Part shown: piece after piece, positions 57,587 to 64,000 of the stretch
How the letters are laid out: each line of letters starts with the position of its first letter
Numbering within the stretch: position 1 is the stretch's first letter
Source: Larix kaempferi
Taxonomy: Eukaryota; Streptophyta; Pinopsida; Pinales; Pinaceae
Length of the DNA stretch: 64,000 bases
NCBI GenBank assembly: GCA_027924585.1
Contig: BSBM01000965.1
Coordinates: forward strand, 1,798,001-1,862,000
Reading direction: 5' to 3'
Program-made: the position numbers and the translations under genes
The notes under the pieces: model-generated
The model's input: only the letters and a program-made list of their open reading frames with translations
What the model was told of the DNA's origin: nothing
The model's database searches: none

Positions 57587-58176
57587 TGTTGACACCTGTT
57601 ATGGTGGTTTATTCTCTGCGACCGCTTTTCCTTATATCCCGTGTGCATGTTCCTGGCCGCGGATGAAACGTTGGCCGTTGATTTTATTTAGGTATGTATC
57701 AGCCTTCCGATCATTATAAAATATGATGCCACGTGCCATGGCCCTACCAAGCTTTCCCTGTTCGCCACGTGTTGGGTCCCATCTTGCCACGTAAGGTATC
57801 TTTCCACATTTCCATAATGGGTGGTTCCGCGCGGTGCTATAGTGGTTTCCAATACCACTTTATCCATACGCGGATGAATGAATATCGGACACGTGCCTTG
57901 GTGGTATTATGTCCGCTACCACCCTCCACCATTTGTTGACGATTACATTGGCGACGCGGGGTTGATATTGACCGTTGATCTTGATCTATAATATCTCCGC
58001 CGACGGAACTTGACTGGGGCTTAACCCTTACATATATTTGCTGGCGGACTTTATAAATATGGGTTTTTCTTCTATACTTTTATATAAAAACCTTCAATTC
58101 AACCCTTTTTGTGATGATTTTTTCTCTTAGAACCTTTTAGCAAAAATTTTAGGTTTCCTCAGACCTGGTGTCAACA
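57587..58176 (+). mobile_element. Isolated Ty3/gypsy-type LTR
   Basis: The 590-bp segment has perfect 10-bp inverted ends, TGTTGACACC and GGTGTCAACA. TATATAAAAA lies at 58081-58090. The bases after it, ACTGGCTCCAACTGGGG, resemble a tRNA-complementary primer site of the TGGC type. These signals favour plus orientation, opposite to the neighbouring ORFs on both sides. No partner LTR or target duplication is visible (flanks ACCATC and ACTGGC). Confidence 0.55.
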
Positions 58177-58329
58177 ACTGGCTCCAACTGGGGATGCTAT
58201 CCTCCCTGCGAGGTAGCAAAGAACATCGTAGACCAAGTGCCTGATCCATTGGGTTGCATTCAAACCCCCTTTTTTTTTTTTTTTTTTAAATATTTACACT
58301 GTACAGGAACTTTCTGTCACTTCTATCTG
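58177..58329. other. Junction between the LTR and gypsy-A, with A/G polypurine tract
   Basis: Just beyond the gypsy-A stop codon the minus strand has about 18 A followed by GGGGG (58266-58287), a candidate polypurine tract of gypsy-A. If so, its 3' LTR should start near 58265, but the segment down to 58176 reads better as the internal start of the plus-oriented LTR element. One of the two is truncated here. Confidence 0.4.
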
Positions 58330-61300
58330 TTAGGACAAATAATGTTTGAGGTGTCTCCCATTCACTGGCCCTCCAGGATGAAATTCTCCATTGCAATTTT
58401 TTAAGATGAATGCATTTTCTCCTTGGCATCCTGCAACAATATATGGACCTTTCCATAAATGCTCAAACTTTCCATGGTGCTCTTCTTTTCTGGAATCCCA
58501 CTTCAAAACCAAATCATTTATTTGAAAATCCCTTTCTTTAACTTTTCTGTCAAAAGTTTTTTTCATTTTTTCTTGATGTATTTGAGTCTTGTTATATGCT
58601 TTTTCTCTGACTTCATGCAACTCTATCATTTGATTTATTCTTCTTTGCATATGATTTGGTTCTTCATCAACTTCTTGTAACAATTTCATGACTGGCAATC
58701 CTAAAGAAACAGGGAAAACTACTTCTGTACCATATACCAACTGAAAAGGGGAAGTGCCAATTGCTCTTTTTGTACTGATTCTGTCTGCCCATAGAGCATA
58801 CTTCAGTTTAGTGTGCCAAGCCCTCTTATTATCCTCTAGCAACTTTTTAATGATTCTCACTAAACTTTTATTTGAAGATTCGGCTAATCCATTTCCTTGT
58901 GGATAATAAGCTGTTGAGTGATTCAGATGTATGTGGTATTTGTGACAAAAAATTATCATCTTTTTTGACTTGAACGCTGGGGCATTATCTGTCACTATCC
59001 TTTTAGGACAACCAAACCTGGACAAAATATTTTCTTCCAAAAAGTTCATAATCACCGTCTCTATAGCATTTCTGGTTGGGATGGCTTCAATCCATTTTGT
59101 GAAGTAGTCAGTAGCAGTCAAAATCCACTTGTGTTGTCCTGAAGAATTCGGGTTAATTTCACCAATAAAATCTAACCCCCACTGTTGGAAAGGTGCTTCG
59201 ACTGAAATGGGTTTCAATGGAAATGGCAATAATTCTCTTTTTCCATCGAAAATTTGACATTCATGACATTTTGTTATTTCTTTATACACATCGGAGTACA
59301 TGCTGGGCCAGTAAAAACCAGCTCTAAGAATTTTGTTTACTGTAGCCTTCCATGAATGATGTCCTCCACACATACCCTTATGAAATTCCACCATAATATG
59401 CTGTGCCTCATTCTCTAAAAGAAAATTTAACAATATTCCTCCTGGATCTTTCCAAAACAAATTCCCATCCAATATGCAAAACTTTGCTGCTTTAAGTTTT
59501 ACTGACCTTGCCCTAGTTTTTTCCATGTCTGCAGGTGCTTGGAGATTCTGTAAGACATATACGATATCTGAGTACCAGGGAGATAAAGAGAAATCTTCAA
59601 TTATCGGTGACTTTGGAACATTCTCGGTCGAAGTTTCAGCTAGAAAATTTATACTGAGGGAATCCCAATTTGTTTCTGTCAGCATTTTAGCTAAACCTTG
59701 ACCTTTTATCAATTTGGTGGGTTTAATGTCCAGGTCATATTCCAGCAATACTGCTATCCATTTTTCTCTTTTCCCTTCAGGATCTGGTTGCGTAAGAATG
59801 TCTTTTATTGCTGCTGATGGAACATGTTCTATTGTATGAGAATGCAAAATATATATCCTGAAATCTTTCAATGCTTTCGCCAAAGCATAAGCTTGTTTTT
59901 CCATGATGTTGTATTTTAATTCTGCATCTCTCAGAATCTTACTAAAAAATGCAATAGGCTGTTCTATACCTTCTTGATTCTTCTGCAACAATACCCCAGC
60001 CACTGTGTGTTCCGATGCATAAGTAAACATAATGAAATCCCTTGTATAATCTGGACTAATTAACACCGGTGCTTCAGTCAATGCTTTTTTAATGTTGTCA
60101 AAAGATTTTCTTGCTTCTTCATTCCATTTAATTTCTCTATCTTTTCTCAACATTTCAGTTATATTTCTCAAAATTTCAGCAAAACTGGGAATGAACCTCC
60201 TCAACCAATTTACCCTTCCTATGAATGACTGAATCTCTTTCTTACTCCTAGGGATTCCCACCTTTTGTATTGCAGATACTCTCTCCGGATCGATCTTAAT
60301 GCCTTCTTTGGATATGATGTGTCCCAATAACCTTCCCTCTTCCATGCAAAAATGCGATTTCTTTGGATTTAATGAAATCCCAAACCTTCTACATTTTATG
60401 AAGACTCTTTCCAGATGCTTCCAGTGATCAGCAGCGTTCTTCGAATAAACAGTGATATCATCCATGTATACCACCACAATTTTGTCCCTTTCATCTGCGA
60501 ATGCAATATCCATAGCTCTCTGAAATGTTGCGCCTGCATTCATTAGACCAAATGGCATTTTGGCGTACATAAACGTTCCCCAAGGAGTAGTAAAAGCAGT
60601 TTTTTCTTGATTGTCTGGATGAACTTTGATTTGATTATAACCCGAAAAACCATCTAACATGGAAATTCTTTCGGCCCCCACAACTTGCTGTAGAACCTGG
60701 TCCATTTTAGGGAGTGGATAATTATCTTTCAAAAAAGCTCTGTTCAAGTTTCTAAAATCCACACACAATCTTATTTCTCCATTCTTTTTTCTTACAGGTA
60801 CTAAATTGGCTAACCACTTGGAAAACCTCAGAGATACAATTATCTTAGCATCAAACAATTTCCTCACCTCTTTTTCTATCATTGGCAGTAGCTTGGGATT
60901 TATTCTTCTTAATTTCTGCTTAAAAGGCTTTTCATTTGGTTTGATTGGAATTGTGTGCTGTATAACAGAAATATCATATTCCTTCAAATCCTCATAGCTC
61001 CAAGCAAAAACATCTGAAAACCTTTTCATTACTTCCACACTTTTATCTTCTTCTTTTCTTGGTAATTTCTTTGAAAGTTTTACCAATTTGGGATCTTTTT
61101 CAGAACCTAAATTATAATCTTTTACATCTTCAAGTTTTGGTTCAATCTTTGGATTCTTTACCACATCATTTTTATCAAATAGCTTTTCTAAAGGAATTAA
61201 ACCTCTAGGGATAACATTATTCTTCAGTTGAATAATATCCTTACCTCCGATCCTTTGCTTGAATTTTTCGGTTTCCTTCGGAGAATCCACTTCATCTGGC

Positions 61301-62805
61301 CCCAACTCATCACCTTCTGCGTCAATAGACCTGTAATTGAACTCATCTATCATTTCCAAAAAGCATTTGATCTGTTGGTCATCTTCAAAGACCTGCCAAT
61401 GTTTGACATTGTCTGGAATAGATGGTCTATGTATGACTTCGATATTATATTCTTTTTTAGAAAAGATGGGAGTTTTGAACGCAGCTCCTGCCATGGCCAA
61501 AGAATCTGCTACAGTGTTGCTAACTCGGGGAATTGAGATAACATCATGCTCATCGAAAAAAATTTCCAGTAAATCCCACACTTCATTCCTATAGGACCTC
61601 ATTTTAGGGTGTTTGGTCTGATAAATAGCTTTTACCTGATTTATAACCAATTCAGAATCTCCAAATACCTCAATCTTTTTTGCTTTTAAATCCTTCAACA
61701 CATTCAATCCCAGAATTAAAGCCTCATATTCTGCAACATTGTTGGTACATTCAAAATTCAATTGGTAAGAAAACATTAGAAATTCTCTGTCAGGTGTAAT
61801 TATCCATACTCCTGCTCCAGCTCCTTCTCTGCTTCTAGCCCCATCAAAGTGCATCGTCCAAGTACCTTCTCTTCTGATCTTTTCTCTTAACAATATTTCC
61901 TTCTCATTTTCTTTAGGTTCAATTAAATCAATCTTTTCTTTAGATTCAACATCATTGTACAAAATGCAAGAACCCAAATCGGTGTCTAATGCATATATGG
62001 CATGTTTCTCAGGCTCTTTTAGATCACTCACCAAATAAGCAGCTCTCTTTTCAGTATACAATCTTCTGTGTACTCCCAACACCGGAATAGTAGCGAAAGA
62101 CATATCCATTTGTAGAGTTCCCTTTAACTTTGAGGCCCATGACCTGGACAATAACATACCAAACTTAGCAGGAATATCAGCAACCACCACATCCATAAGA
62201 ATTCCTTTGGCTGGTATTTTACTGAGATTGACTGTCAAATCTTTTATCAACCCTAAACATTTAACTTTCCTTGAATCGAAAGAAAATAAGTCATCATATG
62301 GTCTTGTAATTTCCAATCCCAAAGATTCTACTACAAGTTTGGGCATCAAATTATGAGAAGCTCCAGAATCCAACATACAGTTATGCACCACTTTATCATG
62401 AATATCCAAATTCACATAGAAGGGAGAAACTTCTTCCAAACTATTGTCTTCCATTCTTGATCCTAAACAGATATTAGGATTACCATCATCTAATTCCAAA
62501 GTGTCTATTTCCACCCGATTTTCTACTTGCATCATCTTGAAAATTTGTTCCTTGTATTCCTTGTTCTTCAGTATTTCATTAAAGGGTACTGAAATCTTGA
62601 CTTTTGACATTTCATTCTGTATGTTGAAAGGAACCAAATTTTTATCACTTTCTTTCATTGGATCTTTCTTGCTATCTGGAATTACCTTGGGCACATCTTC
62701 ATTTTCTTTTCTTTTAGTTTGTGGTTCAGACTGACTAGTAGAAGTTTTATCAGCATTTCTTTTTGACTTGCCTATTGGTTCTTTCCCTTTGTCAATTACA
62801 ACATC
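58330..62805 (-). CDS. Gypsy-A pol: protease, archaeal-type RNase H, RT, degenerate RNase H, integrase
   Basis: The minus-strand frame is open without a stop from 62805 to 58330 and continues the gag frame after one TGA. Counting from codon 62694-62692 (GTG) as residue 1: protease LDSGAS (Asp109); an archaeal-type RNase H at about 277-400 with Asp284, Glu322, Asp346 and Asp397 all present; RT at about 600-790 with Asp681 and YMDD at 743-746; the usual gypsy RNase H at about 870-970 with TYAS (Tyr892 for Asp), Gln934 for Glu and Glu956 for Asp; integrase with HHCC (His1105, His1112, Cys1143, Cys1146) and Asp1175, Asp1236, Glu1272 (D(35)E). The C terminus ends RHLKHYLS. Active-site residues outside the second RNase H are intact, so the element may be young. 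Order protease-RNase H-RT-RNase H-integrase is unusual. Confidence 0.93.
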   Translation of the reverse strand, partial: DVVIDKGKEPIGKSKRNADKTSTSQSEPQTKRKENEDVPKVIPDSKKDPMKESDKNLVPFNIQNEMSKVKISVPFNEILKNKEYKEQIFKMMQVENRVEIDTLELDDGNPNICLGSRMEDNSLEEVSPFYVNLDIHDKVVHNCMLDSGASHNLMPKLVVESLGLEITRPYDDLFSFDSRKVKCLGLIKDLTVNLSKIPAKGILMDVVVADIPAKFGMLLSRSWASKLKGTLQMDMSFATIPVLGVHRRLYTEKRAAYLVSDLKEPEKHAIYALDTDLGSCILYNDVESKEKIDLIEPKENEKEILLREKIRREGTWTMHFDGARSREGAGAGVWIITPDREFLMFSYQLNFECTNNVAEYEALILGLNVLKDLKAKKIEVFGDSELVINQVKAIYQTKHPKMRSYRNEVWDLLEIFFDEHDVISIPRVSNTVADSLAMAGAAFKTPIFSKKEYNIEVIHRPSIPDNVKHWQVFEDDQQIKCFLEMIDEFNYRSIDAEGDELGPDEVDSPKETEKFKQRIGGKDIIQLKNNVIPRGLIPLEKLFDKNDVVKNPKIEPKLEDVKDYNLGSEKDPKLVKLSKKLPRKEEDKSVEVMKRFSDVFAWSYEDLKEYDISVIQHTIPIKPNEKPFKQKLRRINPKLLPMIEKEVRKLFDAKIIVSLRFSKWLANLVPVRKKNGEIRLCVDFRNLNRAFLKDNYPLPKMDQVLQQVVGAERISMLDGFSGYNQIKVHPDNQEKTAFTTPWGTFMYAKMPFGLMNAGATFQRAMDIAFADERDKIVVVYMDDITVYSKNAADHWKHLERVFIKCRRFGISLNPKKSHFCMEEGRLLGHIISKEGIKIDPERVSAIQKVGIPRSKKEIQSFIGRVNWLRRFIPSFAEILRNITEMLRKDREIKWNEEARKSFDNIKKALTEAPVLISPDYTRDFIMFTYASEHTVAGVLLQKNQEGIEQPIAFFSKILRDAELKYNIMEKQAYALAKALKDFRIYILHSHTIEHVPSAAIKDILTQPDPEGKREKWIAVLLEYDLDIKPTKLIKGQGLAKMLTETNWDSLSINFLAETSTENVPKSPIIEDFSLSPWYSDIVYVLQNLQAPADMEKTRARSVKLKAAKFCILDGNLFWKDPGGILLNFLLENEAQHIMVEFHKGMCGGHHSWKATVNKILRAGFYWPSMYSDVYKEITKCHECQIFDGKRELLPFPLKPISVEAPFQQWGLDFIGEINPNSSGQHKWILTATDYFTKWIEAIPTRNAIETVIMNFLEENILSRFGCPKRIVTDNAPAFKSKKMIIFCHKYHIHLNHSTAYYPQGNGLAESSNKSLVRIIKKLLEDNKRAWHTKLKYALWADRISTKRAIGTSPFQLVYGTEVVFPVSLGLPVMKLLQEVDEEPNHMQRRINQMIELHEVREKAYNKTQIHQEKMKKTFDRKVKERDFQINDLVLKWDSRKEEHHGKFEHLWKGPYIVAGCQGENAFILKNCNGEFHPGGPVNGRHLKHYLS

Positions 62806-64000
62806 TCAGTTCCTCAGATTTATCTTTCTTTGAAGATCGTTTATGGCATTTTGATAACCAATCTGGTATTGATCACTTCCTATCTCCAAACTACAACATT
62901 CTCCCTCTGCCATGAACATATCATGCTCCTGTTTAGTCAAATACACTTCTGGATCAGAACTGCCGCAGTGGTGGATATCTCCTTCAGGTATCTCGGCTTC
63001 AGCTTCCCCAGCAATATAATTTTCAGGAAAAGGAGGTCGGATCTGATCTTCTTCTGCATTCCTTGGATTTCGCTGTTCTCTCGGCCTGGCAGCTGGAACA
63101 AAAGGCCTTCTAAAATTCGGGTTTCTGATTTGAGGTTTGGCTTGTTCTTTATTTGGAGCTTTGTTATCCACTACTAATCTTTCTAACAACTTTTCCATAG
63201 TTTTCATCATTGCTTCGAATTTTACGTCTGTAGAGGAAGAAGAAGAAGAAGCTGCATTTTTATTATCTTCTCTAATTTTCTTTCTATCCATATCTCTATG
63301 TCTCATTTTTCCAGAAGCCATCATATTAGCCTCAACTTCTACTGCATCTTTCATCATTATTGCCAAAGTAGTAGATCTTCTTTCTCTTAATGTGCATGAA
63401 AAATCACCTTCAAAAGCATCAACATAATGCAACTTGGCTGCTCCTACGGGAGGTTTTATATCTGTAGGGATTGAATTGTAGACTTTCATAAATCTGGCAG
63501 AGAACTCCTGAACTGACTCAAAACCTCCCTTTTTCAGATTGTTATACTGGGTCAATACCTGCGAAGGATTTTTCTGATCTTCCCACCTTTCGATAAAAAG
63601 GGTTGTAAAGGCATCATAATTTGCAATAGATCCAGCAGCTAAAGCTCTAAACCATTTTTTCACTTCACCCCTCAAGCTTTGAGCAAACAACCTCATTTTA
63701 GCATCATCATAATCCACTTCTTCTAAATCAATAAAATCACTGAAATTATCAACATGTTGCTGTGCGGTATAATTTCCCTCATTATCAAAAGTAAAGATTC
63801 TCTGTGCATAATTTTGAGGCAAATCATGTAAAACTGCTGGCAAAACCAAAGGAGAAAATCTGGCTGCCATGGGTGGTGGATTATAAGGTGAAACACCCGT
63901 CGCCTGTTTTCTATTACCCTGTACAGGTATTCTTTGGGCTTTGGAGATTTTAGGTTCTTTCCTCTCAGATCTTTGTAAATTTTCCCAAACAGATTTTAAA
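62806..64000 (-). CDS. Gypsy-A gag (5' end outside the window)
   Basis: The minus-strand frame is open to the window edge. An ATG at 63870 could start a 354-residue protein, but codons upstream remain open (SVWENLQRSERKEPK), so the true start may lie beyond 64000. It has a Ty3-type capsid: FDNEGNYTAQQHVDNFSDFI, GEVKKWFRAL, LFIERWEDQKNPSQVL and FSARFMKVYNSIP. No zinc knuckle is present; the C-terminal half is basic and then acidic. It ends at TGA 62806-62808, after which pol continues in the same frame. Confidence 0.9.
   Translation of the reverse strand, partial: LKSVWENLQRSERKEPKISKAQRIPVQGNRKQATGVSPYNPPPMAARFSPLVLPAVLHDLPQNYAQRIFTFDNEGNYTAQQHVDNFSDFIDLEEVDYDDAKMRLFAQSLRGEVKKWFRALAAGSIANYDAFTTLFIERWEDQKNPSQVLTQYNNLKKGGFESVQEFSARFMKVYNSIPTDIKPPVGAAKLHYVDAFEGDFSCTLRERRSTTLAIMMKDAVEVEANMMASGKMRHRDMDRKKIREDNKNAASSSSSSTDVKFEAMMKTMEKLLERLVVDNKAPNKEQAKPQIRNPNFRRPFVPAARPREQRNPRNAEEDQIRPPFPENYIAGEAEAEIPEGDIHHCGSSDPEVYLTKQEHDMFMAEGECCSLEIGSDQYQIGYQNAINDLQRKINLRN

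Noticed and set aside
58330-64000. An integrated pararetrovirus (caulimovirid) as the source of the RT and RNase H
   Set aside because: A canonical HHCC and D(35)E integrase and Ty3-type gag are present; there is no movement protein or pararetrovirus-type coat region.

Overview
The window looks like intergenic, heterochromatin-type DNA from a large, repeat-rich plant genome. The seed-plant assignment rests on initiator-Met-tRNA primer sites, a plant mobile domain (PMD), Tat/Ogre-like Ty3/gypsy proteins and a GBF-interacting-protein-like gene fragment. A gymnosperm is my best guess, but nothing in the window proves it. I found no intact host gene, tRNA, rRNA or CRISPR array. Almost all of it is LTR retrotransposon sequence in several nested layers, plus one large terminal-inverted-repeat (TIR) element.

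Layout. 1-5593: minus-strand non-autonomous LTR element (LTRs about 2.0 kb, one acidic non-gag ORF, no pol). 5594-6741: unassigned. 6742-14456: TIR element flanked by TTAA, carrying GC-rich 107-bp palindromes, 450-bp tandem repeats and a captured host gene fragment. 14457-14953: unassigned DNA with short repeats. 14949-21550: decayed Ty1/copia element (copia-A) with GGTAG target duplications. 21551-26817: decayed Ty3/gypsy remnant (gypsy-C) with zinc knuckles and a protease but no RT. 26930-28203 and 38643-39708: a minus-strand copia gag and LTR (copia-C), split by a younger copia element (copia-B, 28204-38642, GTGAG target duplications). Copia-B itself holds two solo LTRs (32834-34268 and 35841-37221). 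39709-40233: rearranged LTR fragment. 40241 to about 52075: plus-strand Ty3/gypsy element (gypsy-B) with gag, protease, RT, degenerate RNase H, integrase, a separate second RNase H ORF and an antisense, apparently spliced PMD gene. 53883-57233: a 1,117-codon minus-strand reading frame of unknown function. 57587-58176: an isolated LTR. 58330-64000: minus-strand Ty3/gypsy element (gypsy-A) with intact gag and pol, running off the window.

How the parts relate. The most notable observation is that both large gypsy elements have lost catalytic residues in the RNase H that follows RT, and each carries a second, archaeal-type RNase H somewhere else: between protease and RT in gypsy-A, and after integrase in gypsy-B. 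Most in-frame stops in the decayed elements are explained by C-to-T changes (CAG to TAG, CGA to TGA, CAA to TAA), as expected of methylated, silenced DNA. All homology statements are from memory and motif reading; no search was run.
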